Of a DNA stretch of 56,271 nt, positions 30,515-41,235 are shown piece by piece. The notes beneath the pieces were generated by a model. That model saw only the letters and a program-made list of their open reading frames with translations, searched no databases and was not told the DNA's origin. The position numbers were made by a program, and so were the translations under genes. Numbering within the stretch: the first letter of the stretch is position 1; each line of letters begins with the position of its first letter. The DNA comes from Chara braunii (taxonomy: Eukaryota > Streptophyta > Charophyceae > Charales > Characeae), in NCBI GenBank assembly GCA_003427395.1, contig BFEA01000697.1:109263-165533 (forward strand). Reading direction: 5' to 3'.

Positions 30515-30790
30515 GGGGTGGGGGAAGTATATGGGAGGCGCAGCTACTGGCAAAATGCTCGGGTTTTGCGTTAGCCGGCTCCCCCCACCGGCGGCCGCAC
30601 CCCACTCCCTGACCACTGCCCGATTACTCACTGAACACCGCCCTATTAGGGCGGGGGGCGACATGCATACCCTGAATTGTGAGAGCCAGCTATGATTGCA
30701 GGGGTCCCCTGTAATAGGCTTAGGAGTAGTGGTAGGTAGATAGTGAACTGTGAGACTCAGAGAAGAATATAACTGAGTAAAAAAAAAAAG
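30515..30790 (+). repeat. Copy of interspersed repeat R1
   Basis: It contains ggcgcagctactggcaaaat, gttagccgg, gggcggggggcgacatgcat and gtggtaggtagatagtgaac, in the same order as 22620-22800. Confidence 0.65.
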
Positions 30791-30891
30791 ACAAAGAAAG
30801 GACCTTGCCACACCACCGTCGGAAAAATAGAAGTGCATCTGCCCCCCGAAGAGTGGGAAGATGCATCGGGTACTATTCATAGTAACCGATT

Positions 30892-31070
30892 CATCTTGCC
30901 ACTCTTTGCGGGAACACGTGATCCTTTTTCCGTTTTTCGGCAGTGGTGTAGATACCGTTGGCCGTAACTGGAAGTGGGCCAACTCTCTTTTTCTTTTTCT
31001 TAGGACTGGTAAGCAGTGTCTAACAAGGCCCTTATTCTTCTCTGTTCCCGCAAAGAGTGCCAAGATGCAT
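30892..31070 (+). mobile_element. Second MITE-like unit with about 28-bp terminal inverted repeats
   Basis: The left end gattcatcttgccactcttt followed by gcgggaaca is matched by the right end tgttcccgcaaagagtgcca followed by agatgcatc, one mismatch in about 29. Both ends are flanked by a direct repeat, tactattcatagtaacc on the left and gactattcatagttaacc on the right. A further left-end copy lies at about 31112. Confidence 0.6.
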
Positions 31071-31815
31071 CCGTGACTATTCATAGTTAACCGATGCATC
31101 TGTTGTTTAACCTATGCATCTTGCCACTCTTTGTCGGAACATGCAATCCTTTTTTTCAATTCTTTTTTTCAATCTTTTTTTTCAATTGTTTTCGTTTTGA
31201 CAGTTGAGGCCCTTTATCCTCTCTTTATCTCTCCAATTCTGGAAGTTGCTAACTCTCTTTTTCTTTCGTTTTCTTAAAAAAAAGGAAGATGGACTTGAGT
31301 TGTTGTCCAACTGATTGCGGCTTGGCAGCCATCTACTTTCTGGGGCTGGGTGACACAAGGGAAAAGGTCCCACTAGCAAAGAGGATTCAATTTAATGCCT
31401 GAGGCTGGACATGTTCGTGGAGAGGTGCCGAAAATAGGCTGTTGGTCTACTTTTCTGTATCTCTGCTTAAAACACATCCAAATTTAGCCTCTTAACCCAA
31501 TCCAAATCCAATCCACTTTACTAGTGGGATGCTGCTCTAGGAGTGCTGCCCATGAAGTTCCATCGGACGGTCTCTTTAATGCAGTTTAGTACAGTATATC
31601 TTTGAATAAATTAATGTTATGTGCCTGATTGAAGCGAGATCCAACATGGCATCCACACGTTCCCATACACGCTCAATGACAAGTGACCTTTGGAGGGAGC
31701 AATCCACACCACACCGGATGATAAGAGTACACAGCGGAAACACACAAATACCAGAAATAGAATTGAAATGAAAATCAACTAATAATGACCGTCTCTCCCC
31801 AAGTGAATCAGCACC

Positions 31816-32361
31816 ATGAATTTCCAAGGATCCCAACCACGTTATCAACACCCATGGACCAATTATTTACAAAGTAACGAAGTATCCGGGAGTCTTCTTC
31901 TTCCTCCCTCTTCCTCAAGCTCTAGCTGTGGTGCTTGCAAGCACCCAACCTATCAAGCCTGCCAATCACCACACACCCTCCGGAATCCAACACCCGTCTC
32001 TGCACCACTTAAGAAGCCCACTGCAGATGAAGTGTCCACTCAGCAGGGGAGCGCAGCTCGCAGGATGATGGAGGATAGCAACTGGATGAAGATGATCTGC
32101 CACGTCGAAGAAGAACCACTGAAAGTGCAACTTTGGTGGCAGCTGACGAAAACCCAACAAGCACACACGAATATGAGGAAGCAGTCATCAGCACTTGGGT
32201 GCCGAGCCCAGGGCTGTCGCCGGTGGAGCTGGCCGGCCCCAGCTATGGCCGAGAGCAGCATGTGGAGAAGAAGCCCTGCGTACATGCCCACTATAATGCA
32301 GCAGGGAAGCAGTGCGACCTCCACCAAGACCGTGAAAGGAAAAGCAATAGAAATTTCTTAA
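31816..32361 (+). CDS. Hypothetical ORF, 181 codons
   Basis: An open frame from ATG 31816. The product is Ser/Pro/Gln-rich with a poly-Ser stretch, a CGACKHPTYQACQ segment with several cysteines, and an acidic/aromatic patch (NWMKMICHVEEEPL). No known domain is recognised. It could be an exon or transposon fragment. The opposite strand also has frames of 60-95 codons here. Confidence 0.25.
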   Translation: MNFQGSQPRYQHPWTNYLQSNEVSGSLLLPPSSSSSSCGACKHPTYQACQSPHTLRNPTPVSAPLKKPTADEVSTQQGSAARRMMEDSNWMKMICHVEEEPLKVQLWWQLTKTQQAHTNMRKQSSALGCRAQGCRRWSWPAPAMAESSMWRRSPAYMPTIMQQGSSATSTKTVKGKAIEIS

Positions 32362-32559
32362 ATTCCTAGGCCTCTGCCTACTTCTACCTGACTTTCCTAG
32401 ACCTGCAACACAGCAGCCACCTACAGACCTATCTGACTGTCCAGACAGCAAACATCTACGGCCAAACAGTCAAGATCTACCTACAGGCATCTAGATGGAA
32501 ACCTAGACTAAGGGGACCCAAGTCTAGGACACACGAAAGAAAGGCCTATGGGCCTACCA

Positions 32560-32885
32560 GTTTCCAGAAAGGCAGAAAAGGACAAAACAACAAGGCTGAA
32601 AGGCGTAAGGCTATGAAGTAGAGACTACTAGCGACAGGTTCAAGGTTCCAAGCCCAATGAGGCTAAAAAACAGTCAAACACCACAAACACACTACATGTC
32701 ATGGGATGAAGTCCCGGGTTGGTAGTAACTGCAGAAAACGACAAAACAGCAAAGCCTAAGGGTCTAAGACGGTCAAATAGAGACTACTAGCTACAGGTGG
32801 ATCAAACCCAGTAGGGCTCGAAGCTAACAAACCAAACATACAAATTACAGGTCATGGGATCAAGTCCCGCAAGGCCCAAACCAAG
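32560..32885. repeat. Degenerate tandem repeat, about 155-bp period
   Basis: The sequence agagactactag(c)(g/t)acagg followed by cca(a)... and atgtcatgggat(g/c)aagtcccg occurs at about 32622 and 32777. The preceding gacaaaaca(g/a)caa...ctaag block is repeated at about 32582 and 32738. Confidence 0.6.
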
Positions 32886-32899
32886 GAAACAGCAAACAT

Positions 32900-33990
32900 A
32901 GTTAGTGTACAGTCCCACTGGAATACTGTGATTTATTGCATTCTTACCCTCTCAGGAGTGAGGACCCACAAGCTACCCAATCAACTACCAGCCAAAGTGG
33001 TTGGAGAGGTACTAGCTGCAGGATTGTTAAGTTTCCCTAGTTGCGGAAAATGCGAAGATCCGAGAATCTCAGAGGGTTAGGGTGAGATTATCAGATTTGA
33101 TTGATTAGTTGAATGCGATGGTTTTGGCCAGGCAATCAACTTATACGGAATCAATCAGGTTCTGAAAATCGACTGGTTGTTGGTCAGATTATCAGCCAAC
33201 TGCTGGCCAGCTGAGTGCTGGACTATATATCAGTTAGACGCCTGAAAGCTGTTCTGTGTTATGCAGATTCTTCCCTGAGGTAGGATCTGACGAGATCTGT
33301 ATACGGGGCTGAGCCCTATCGTATGCAGTAATAATGCTTTGATGACAGAATCATGTGTAGGGTAGGTCTATTTGAGTAAGGGGGTTTTAGTCACAAACAA
33401 CGTTTTACTTTGGCCAATCACGTCAGAGTCCAGTGGATAAAAGGAACTAGTAGTTCTACAGGCAAAGTTGAGAATGCTATCCATACCCTTGTGTATCCAC
33501 GAAGAAGTATAGAAGATCCGACTTCTACCTGAGAGCAATCAATCAGGACTGTGGGTGAGAATCTCATGTAGGATCTGCACTGATCGTACTTTCTCTCAAA
33601 CACAGGTCATTCATACAACGAGTGCACTTCAGTGTGAGAACACAAACTTGGTCAGGCAGTGAATGCAGCTCGAAGCACATACACAAGAGGGTAGTCGGAC
33701 AAGGATTCAATGCAACCCACAGTGAAATTCTTGTCAGACTGCAAGCAAGCTTGGGGCTGACTCATCTTCAAGAGAAGATGAATTCAGTCCAATCAACAGT
33801 CTGTCCATCAGCAGTGTTTGAGAAATGGAATCAGCTCGGAACTTAGCGTTTTTTTCTACAAGCACAGGGGATGCACAGGTAAGTTAGTCAGAACAGTGAA
33901 GAAATCAGGGTCTATGTAACTACACATACACAACCAAACTGAACCTGATCCTTTTTCAACAAAAGGACACTCAGTTCAGCAGGATCCACT
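32900..33990. other. No recognisable gene
   Basis: AT-moderate sequence with short frames only. A donor-like cacaggtaagt lies at about 33876. No conserved domain is visible. Confidence 0.45.
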
Positions 33991-34000
33991 GTTTACTGGG

Positions 34001-34300
34001 TCATGTTACAGTGTAGTGGTTGCCCCAAGAAGGGCAATAGTTGATGAAGTGCTGCCCAACACATCTGAGGCAGAGACCGGTATCCTCCCTCTTTTTCCAT
34101 AGCCCATTTGGGATGCGCAAGTCTCTCCATAGGAGTGTGGAAGGATCCAAAGGTAGCTGGATATTTGGCAAAGGCCTTCCAGTCAACAGTCCTTGAGCAG
34201 AAGTCAGAGAAGCCTGATCTGGGAAGGCTCCTGCCCCTTGACCACCTGAGGGAGTCAATCCTTTCTGGTCAAAGAGTGCAGAGTCTTCCTCAGACTCCAC
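34001..34300 (-). pseudogene. Gag nucleocapsid remnant
   Basis: A 99-codon minus-strand frame ends with LWRDLRIPNGLWKKREDTG and LCLRCVGQHFINYCPSWG. This matches the common plant chromovirus Gag ending (a basic helix with W and R-K, then C-X2-C-X4-H-X4-C), except that the knuckle here has C-X2-C-X3-H-X4-C, one residue short. Upstream it is Pro/Leu/Gln-rich without the Gag core. No protease or RT follows, so it is an isolated fragment. Confidence 0.55.
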
Positions 34301-34616
34301 CTGCCATTACTCTTTTTGACTCTGAGATGGGGAGGTGGGAAGTGGACTGGATTTGGAGTTTGGCCTCCAGATCCACGACTGCTCTGCCAAAGGCCTTCCA
34401 GTCCTTGCGACCTGTAGTAAAGAGGGTTTGTACATAGGTTACGAGGTAGCTTGGATAAGCAACTGCAATGTGTCCTGGTCTGACATCGATTACCTAGGGG
34501 TGGCAACCCGGCGAGTATTGTAATAAGAAACTGTCTCCTGTCCATTTGATATGTGCAATAGGACTTGTTAACCTTCGTCCATGTGCTCAAAGGGTGGCAC
34601 CGCTTTCTTCTTGGCC

Positions 34617-34775
34617 AAACTGAGCTAGGCTCGTCGGTGTCACCATTGTTTCCTTGTCTTGCCAACTGTCATTTTGAGAAGCAACAGTTCATTGGTGTGT
34701 CAGTTGAGCTAGGCTTGGTGATGTATCCATTGTTTTCCCGCGTCACGAACTGTCAGTTTGAGAAGCTGCAGCTAT
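34617..34775 (-). repeat. SINE type 3 fragments in tandem
   Basis: The plus strand contains tgagctaggct(c/t)g twice, with caacagttcattggtgtgtc between, matching 29837-29870. An aactgtca(t/g)tttgagaagc block repeats with them, about 85 bp apart. Confidence 0.5.
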
Positions 34776-35107
34776 CTTTTTGTCTAGCCCTCACTGCCAC
34801 TACGTCCTCCCTAATTTTTGTGCTTGTGTATAGTCCCTTGACTGAGTTCTGTGCGTTTCCCTAATTTGAGGTGCTTTTTTCCTTCTTTTTTTTTTCTGAA
34901 ATTTAGCATGTAGGCGTCACATCAGACTCGGCCTGGTGAAACAGTCACATGTCTTGCCAAACTGATGGGGACCTGTGCGCTTGGAAATCTTGCACGCATG
35001 GTTCGGAGGGAAGCTTAGTCAGATTACACACAGAGCTGTAATGCCTGTTTAGCTTGACTTGCTCGAAAAAGGAAGTGGTTGCGTCCGGAGGTTCAAACTT
35101 CAAACTT

Positions 35108-35403
35108 CCATGTTTGAACCAATATGGAGTGTTCTTCTCTTGCGATTGATCGCTTCTCGTCGCAGAGTTGTCCATAGTGACATGTTGAAGGGCTAACAAT
35201 CTGGCATGTAGACTTTGTGCCAGTCTTGTCTGAAGTGCTTAAGTTGAGCTTTGCCATTAAAATTTAATGTTTGAACTAATTCCAATGAGTGCTCTTTCCT
35301 CTCTTGCGATCAATCACCTCTTGTCAAAAAGCTGTCCATAGTGACATGTTGAAGGGTTGAACAATCTGCCATGTAGACTTGGTGCCAGTCTTGTCTGAAG
35401 TGC
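35108..35403. repeat. Two-copy tandem repeat of about 160 bp
   Basis: The unit runs from tttgaac(c/t)aat through ctcttgcgat and tccatagtgacatgttgaag to gccagtcttgtctgaagtgc. It starts at about 35111 and 35269, with roughly 85 percent similarity by eye. Confidence 0.7.
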
Positions 35404-35931
35404 ACGCATCTTACCATAATTCTTTTCAAGCGAGGCCTTGTAAATCCTTGTCTGGAATCTGGAGACAAAACTCTTGACTGAAGTCCAGGGAATGTTGCGT
35501 TAGTAAGATGTGGCCACGGAAAGGTACTTTTTCATGGGTTATGATCCTGATGAATTTTGAAGTACACATTCATGAGAAAGTACAATGCCGTCCGATTGCA
35601 AAAAGAAATGAATGAGCTTGAGAGGAGAGAGAGGGAAAGAAGAAGAAAAAGACAAAGTAAGATGTATACCAGCAAAGACCAATGAGAATCCCCTTCGTGT
35701 CTTTGCCAACCACTCTCCTCCTTATCTCCTGCCTTCTTATTCAAACAAGAAAGAATAATAATAATGTTGAATGGCTGAACCAGAATCAATGTCCGAATCC
35801 CTCTTCTACTGCAGGTATCACACGAGGTCCACCATAGCAATGGGCACCCTTCTTTTTATTCCTCCAAGGCCGAGGCTATGGCGGACTACCAGGGCATTGC
35901 CCTGCTGTGCAAAGGATAACACAAAGCAGCT

Positions 35932-36226
35932 ATGGCTGCTCCTGTTCAGGCCGCCATGCCTGAGCTTCTTGGTGCAGGGGTAGGGGTGCCTTCCAGATGC
36001 AGCATGCCATCCACCAATAGCCAGGTAAGTACCTCTGGTGCTCCTCCTTCCTAGTCTTTGTCTTCCTCCTCCTGTCCTTGCTCCTTCCCCAGCAGCAGTG
36101 CTCTATGCTAGTGCTGCTCCAGCCAGCGCTCCAACGAGTGTGTCGCCAAACTTGCACACCAACAATGAGGAGGAGCAGTTTGCTTTTCTTGGAGATATAG
36201 CGGCCTGCTTGCCTCTTGGCGAGTGA
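35932..36226 (+). other. Possible two-exon gene fragment
   Basis: From ATG 35932 a 31-codon segment (MAAPVQAAMPELLGAGVGVP...) ends exactly at CAG followed by gtaagt (36025), a strong donor. A pyrimidine-rich stretch ending ccccag lies at 36092, a fair acceptor. The in-frame continuation stops after about 35 codons, while the better-looking acidic frame (HTNNEEEQFAFLGDIAACLP) would need a different phase. A coincidence of splice-like sequences is quite possible. Confidence 0.2.
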
Positions 36227-36704
36227 CTTTGTAGGCCGCGTGGCCTCCAAGCAACCGGTACGTCCCCCATTCGGAGGGAAACATCATTGCAGACTCTGAT
36301 ATTGCCCTTTCAGGCCCTAGACTCAGACTGGTTGAACTGGTACCTGTCTAGACCTAGCCTACAATTACTGGGCCTCTAAAAATGCCAACTTTGTCTTCTT
36401 CTGCCTGGCTTCGAGCACCTGGCACATCTACCTCTTCCTGGTGTGGTCCCGAACTACCTGCTACTTGGATGTTTTTCCGCTGCTCCAAGTGTCGTGGGCC
36501 TCTTTCCCCGCCTCTTGAGGGTTTTCCCCGCTGCAACCCTCAATGTCATGGCCACAGGTAAGTAACAGCCCTTTGGGCCTGCCACACAGACAAGTACCCT
36601 TGCGGGTCACACACACATTCGAACCAACGAGCACTCAGACAGGCATGCAGACCAGCAAGTATGCACACATTCAGACTTAGAAAACTCAGCAACAAGCATT
36701 CCAT

Positions 36705-37662
36705 TGTGGTAGGCCCCGCAGCGGACGTTAGTGCAGACAGTGTCTGCTCTAGCTGACGAGCGGTAATGGTAGTGGGAAGGGGACAGCCGATGATCGGAGA
36801 CTGACACAGTGGGAAGCACAACATATTTCTGTAGGGTTCCAGGACCTGTTACTAGGGGAGGAGAGAAAATTCCGAACCAAGGCAAGGTTGGCGAGTTTGC
36901 ATAGGGCTAGGGAGGCAGCAGCAGCAGCTGCAAGTGCGTTAGTAGCGGCAGCAGCTAGTGTTGACGCCATGGCTACTTCTGCAACGACCTCTCAAGGTCA
37001 GCAGACATATGGGACGTACTCTAATGTCCTTTGTATCGTCCAGCGGGATGACTGGAGGACCTTCCAGTCAGATGGCAGGTTCGCAGTACAGACAGCCACC
37101 TCCATCCACTAGAGAGTATAATATCCAGCAAGTAGAACTACTCCGTGTACGGCTAGAGAAAGAAATGGTAGACTGCTACAGTAAAAATAATAATAATAAT
37201 AAAAAATGGTAGACTGCCACAGTTCTAACCTACAGCTGTCTGTCAGGTGTCAGTAGTCCGAAACACCTCAACTAAAGAAAAATAAAAATAAATCACTTGC
37301 ACAGATGGATACGGAAATGGAAGTAATAACAATAATTATATTCGAGCACCAATTGGAACCTTCCCTCCCCTGTATACAACGTCCTGATTGCATAAACAGA
37401 GCAGCGGTGTCTATGGTGTGCAATTGCCCACCCTTGTGCCCAGGCAATGCAGAACAAGCCAGCCTCGTCCATACTATTTTTATTCTCGCGTGAGAGTCGG
37501 TTTCCCCACCGGAGTATTTTTAACGATGGTCCGGTGCACGTACTCCCATAAGGCTGTCTCACCCCAAGCGCAGCGAGAGCTTTAAAGGACAAGGCCAGTG
37601 AGGCTACGCCCGCATAATTCTGAGTAATTATCCGAGGACTATAGTGCAGGCAACTGCCCAAT

Positions 37663-37711
<49 letters not shown>
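36705..37711 (+). repeat. Interspersed repeat R2, copy A (with broken ORF)
   Basis: It matches 55231-56271 from tgtggtaggccccgca to a terminal (TC)n tract, mostly above 90 percent by eye. It contains a degraded version of the ORF seen in copy B (Ala-rich LHRAREAAAAAASALVAAA, then a frame with SQMAGSQYRQPPPSTRE and QVELLRVRLEKEMVDCYS). Its 3' third (37227-37530) is the same sequence that is also inverted at 54805-55122. The upstream flank differs between copies. Confidence 0.75.
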
Positions 37712-37714
<3 letters not shown>

Positions 37715-37868
37715 GCATGCACGGGTTCCGATCCCTCTCGGGCCTCTCTATCTCCCTTCCATCCCTCCTCTCTCTCACATAAGACTCTCCTCTCTCTCTC
37801 TCTCTCCCACGTGGCACGATCTCGCGATTTTAACCCCCCCTCCACCCTGACCTTCCCCTTCCCCCCCC

Positions 37869-37943
<75 letters not shown>
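37663..37943. repeat. Compound (TC)n and (AC)n microsatellites
   Basis: Tracts of (TC)n at 37663-37711 and 37869-37890 lead into (AC)n at 37890-37943. A further (TC)n(AC)n block lies at 38148-38200. Confidence 0.9.
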
Positions 37944-37946
<3 letters not shown>

Positions 37947-37976
37947 CGCACACATCTTGAGAATGAGATTATGAGA

Positions 37977-38113
37977 TATCATCATTGAGCTGGCCAGCCC
38001 CATGTGATTCACAATTATTCTATTATGTTCAGCTGATAGCATCTGGATTCGGACTACGGTCTGCATTTCAGCAGGCCATGGTTGAACTAACTCAGCTAGT
38101 AGGCCCGTTGGTT
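37977..38113 (-). repeat. tRNA-derived SINE, type 3, second near-complete copy
   Basis: The plus strand carries atatcatcattgagctggcc, then catctggattcgg and aactaactcagctagtaggc, the inverted A and B boxes and body order of 29745-29880. Confidence 0.6.
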
Positions 38114-38147
38114 GTAGCGCGCCTTTAAACCCCTCCCCACAGGCCTC

Positions 38148-38202
<55 letters not shown>

Positions 38203-38284
38203 AAGTCTTTTATTTTGGCCCAGATGACCCCAAAATAGGTGGAATAAGGGTAATGCCCTCAATAGAGTTCCAATATTTTGGCTT

Positions 38285-38400
38285 CCTGAAAAAAAAGAAA
38301 AAAAGAAAAAAAAAGAAAAAAAAGAAAAAAGAAAAAAAAGAAAAACGAAAAAAAGAAAAAAGAAAAAAAGAAAAAAGAAAAAAAGAAAGAAAGAGAAGTA
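38285..38400. repeat. A-rich (GAAAAAA)n simple repeat
   Basis: Repeated aaaaaag and gaaaaag units. The opposite strand shows spurious Phe-rich frames. Confidence 0.9.
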
Positions 38401-38527
38401 AAAAAATAGAATAAGAAAAAGAATATCAAAAACTTGAAAAAAGAGAGGAAGAGGTGGAAAGAAAGGGAAAAACGGGGGATGGAAACGAAGAATGAGAAGG
38501 GAATACTTAACGGGGCTTCGATGAAAG

Positions 38528-39040
38528 ATGAACAAGAATAAGCAACCACAAACGAAGTATGGAACGACGCCTGGGGCTACTTGCTCATGCTACGACGCTC
38601 TAGGAGATATAGTTAAGGAACGAACTAACCGGTCCATATCCTCTCTGAACTTCAGTATCGGTAGCAAGCCGCATCTTTCATCGATATCTACGAAGGCGCT
38701 CCGCTCCCTGCCCTTACTGTCGAGATCGCCTCGTGCTTCTGATTGGGATTGCGCGCGCCGCCTCTACGACGGAACTCGTGGAGCTGACTATTGTAGCGAG
38801 TGGTGTCCTAAAGATCATCGCCTTCTTTTATGTCCCCTTCCTCCTTCCTACCTCCCATATTCGCTCCATCCCCTTGATTTCTGTTCTTCCTCTCTAGCGG
38901 GTTATTCCTTGGAGAACCGGCTCTGTGTTGCACGCAGCGGACGGGAACGGAGCGACAATGAACACGGCATCCTCGTTGGCTCCTCCAGGAGCGGTAACTG
39001 GTTTTCTCTCCATAACCACCCCCCATCCCATTTTTTCTAG
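38528..39040 (+). CDS. Hypothetical ORF, 170 codons
   Basis: An open frame with Ser/Arg/Leu-rich composition and scattered cysteines. No domain is recognised. It begins directly after the A-rich repeat. It may be chance. Confidence 0.2.
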   Translation: MNKNKQPQTKYGTTPGATCSCYDALGDIVKERTNRSISSLNFSIGSKPHLSSISTKALRSLPLLSRSPRASDWDCARRLYDGTRGADYCSEWCPKDHRLLLCPLPPSYLPYSLHPLDFCSSSLAGYSLENRLCVARSGRERSDNEHGILVGSSRSGNWFSLHNHPPSHFF

Positions 39041-39121
39041 AGTAAATGGATATGTTCTCAACTCTTCCCGCCCCCTTTCCTCCCCCCTTGCATGATGATG
39101 CCCTTTGAAGTTTACGACCAT

Positions 39122-39221
39122 CCCTTTCGGAGTTAACTCGAGGGTTTTATTACTCCCCCTGAAGGGCCAATCCTTTCGGAGTTAACTCGAGGGTTTTATT
39201 ACTCCCCCTGAAGAGCCAATC
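39122..39221. repeat. Two-copy 49-bp tandem duplication
   Basis: The block tttcggagttaactcgaggg through ttttattactccccctgaag and (g/a)gccaatc occurs twice in succession with one difference. Confidence 0.9.
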
Positions 39222-39454
39222 TGGTGAATATTGGCGAAAAGGCCTTAGGGAAATTTTCACCAAACCCATCTTTGTTTCATCGGCATTATGAGCCGCCTGG
39301 CCGACTTGGGATCTCTTGCTTATGACTGGCCCCCCTCCCTCTCTGGGATATGTGATGCTACCTAACCCATGTGTGTCTGCGCCCTCAGGGAGTCTTATTT
39401 GAAGTGTTGAAGGAGAGCTGATAAGTTGGACATGGAGTCACTGCTTTTCTCTAT

Positions 39455-39952
39455 GTGCACAATTACGATATTCATGTTATATTTGGGATTCCTCGCATAT
39501 CTAGCGCTGGTGGAGCTCGCACATCAATGCGCAATCTGCCTCCAGGCTCTGCACATAGCCAACTCGTTGGCAACTACCCCGATACTTCGGAAGTGTGTGG
39601 CCTAGACTCGCCTCATATAATGGATGCTGCTTACCGATACCTCCGGTTTTTGGTACTCATTGTGGTTTTGAATTCGATCTTTGCTCTAATGGCTGGAGTG
39701 CTACTGCTAAACACTTTGGAGGCTGGGGATCCCCCACCTCCCTCACCCCCTACTTGCCCGACACTCTCCTCCTACCACTATCGCTCTTCTTCCAGCGGGC
39801 TATGTTCATTCTATACAAACGTCTTCGTCGCCATCTTGCCCTACCTCTTCGTCTCCGCGTCCATTATTGCTATGCGCTTCGCTGGAATCATAATACTGCT
39901 GCTTGCCAACCAATGCTGCTTTCTTCTGATTGTGCATCACGTACCCACGTAG
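39455..39952 (+). CDS. Hypothetical ORF with two hydrophobic segments
   Basis: A 165-codon frame with a hydrophobic stretch at about residues 63-89 (LRFLVLIVVLNSIFALMAGV) and a longer one at about 121-160 (AILPYLFVSASIIA, then IIILLLANQCCF), joined by a Pro/Ser-rich loop. That would fit a small membrane protein. An overlapping 145-codon frame makes a chance ORF equally likely. No family is recognised. Confidence 0.25.
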   Translation: MHNYDIHVIFGIPRISSAGGARTSMRNLPPGSAHSQLVGNYPDTSEVCGLDSPHIMDAAYRYLRFLVLIVVLNSIFALMAGVLLLNTLEAGDPPPPSPPTCPTLSSYHYRSSSSGLCSFYTNVFVAILPYLFVSASIIAMRFAGIIILLLANQCCFLLIVHHVPT

Positions 39953-40350
39953 GAGGAAGCCCTGTTGATGAAGAAGGGACGGATAGGCTTGTCCTCAATG
40001 CTTGGAATAGTCAGGGGATGATACGATCGTGAAGGATTAGTTTGAGGGTCCTATGTGGTCGATTGCCATGATTCAGATGCTAGATTGGTCGGCAGGCCTC
40101 GGAAGGGATACCTCTCTGCTGTACTGTAACAGGGGTTTGCTCAGGTTGAAGGCAGTGAGGGGATGGACGAGAGATACCGCGAAGGATGACGAATGGTCCT
40201 GGAGCACTCCCAGTGCCTCCTCTACAGTAACAAGACGACTCAAAATAGCAGACTACACCCTCAAACTACGCTACAATCTGTTCTGCACACCCATTACGAT
40301 TTTGACCATCGTACAAAAAAGATGGCAAAAAGGGGAAGACTCTCTTGCTA

Positions 40351-40450
40351 ACGTGACCAGTCTAACGTGACCTTCAAACCCTCTTGGTCATCAACATTCT
40401 CCTGCTAGCGTGACCTTCAAACCCTCTTGGTCATCAATATTCTGCGCTAG
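40351..40450. repeat. Two-copy tandem duplication (gtgaccttcaaaccctcttg unit)
   Basis: The stretch cta(a/g)cgtgaccttcaaaccc, tcttggtcatcaa(c/t)attct is present twice, about 47 bp apart. Confidence 0.85.
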
Positions 40451-40818
40451 ACCATTCAAACTGGCAAGTCTTCTTTGGCTCATAACTTACAGAGCAATCC
40501 CAGTGAACCCTTGGCTAGCGCAAAGACGAAGGAAGGAAGACAGATCAGAACTACTGCTTCTTGGATGTGAGAAAGCTCAAATTCTTTGGAACGAGGTTGA
40601 ACCAACTTGGAGCAAGTGCTCATGCAAAACAGTACAAATCAACCATGGCGCTCTATTCCTAGAACCCCCCCATCCCCCCCCTTCGTCAAAGGTTTTGACC
40701 TATTCTTCCTCTCACTGATTAGAAAAAAGCGACTCTTTGGGCGATCTGGAGACACAGATGCGGCCAGACCTTCGACGACTGCCTCACTAGCCCTGAAAAT
40801 CCTCTTGTGATTATCAAC

Positions 40819-40950
40819 TAACTAACTCAGTTGGTTGAGCATGTAAGTGGCACTCAGGAGGTCGTGTGTTTGATACCCAACATCGCCCTTTCACCCCCTG
40901 TGGCCTCCTGGGGGATGCTTCGGGCTCACCAGCGGAGATTGTTGGCTCTG
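40819..40950 (+). repeat. tRNA-derived SINE head, type 1, second copy
   Basis: TAACTCAGTTGG (A box) and GTGTTTGATACCC (degenerate B box) align with 22190-22258, including aagtggca(c/t)tcaggaggt between. Both copies continue with accagcgg(t/a)gat. Confidence 0.6.
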
Positions 40951-41207
40951 GCCTCCTGGCTGTTGTCTTTCTAGCTCGTGCCAGGTCTTAGGAGCGTGGG
41001 TACTGCTCCTCGCACGGAGCAGAGATAGGTAGACATAGACCCATAACCTTAGGATAGCTTAGTTTTGGGTAGTAAATTTAAGGTAGTCTTAGACCCTAGC
41101 CCTATAGCCTAAGCTCCGGTCTCGAGGTGTAGAAACGGGATTGTGGTCGTACTAGTGCAAAAGAAGACGATATCGGTCTCCATGCTACATACATGAGTGG
41201 ATAATGT

Positions 41208-41235
41208 AGGGTAGGTAGGTAGGTAGGTAGGTAGT
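41208..41235. repeat. (GTAG)n microsatellite
   Basis: Six or more tandem gtag units. The R1 repeat carries the same gtaggtaggtag motif near its 3' part, and the flank here (gagagaagaaaagagggtag) is similar, so this may be an R1 relic. Confidence 0.7.

Noticed and set aside
37644-38549. Ser/Leu- and Phe-rich frames over microsatellites
   Set aside because: They are translations of (TC)n, (AC)n and A-rich runs.
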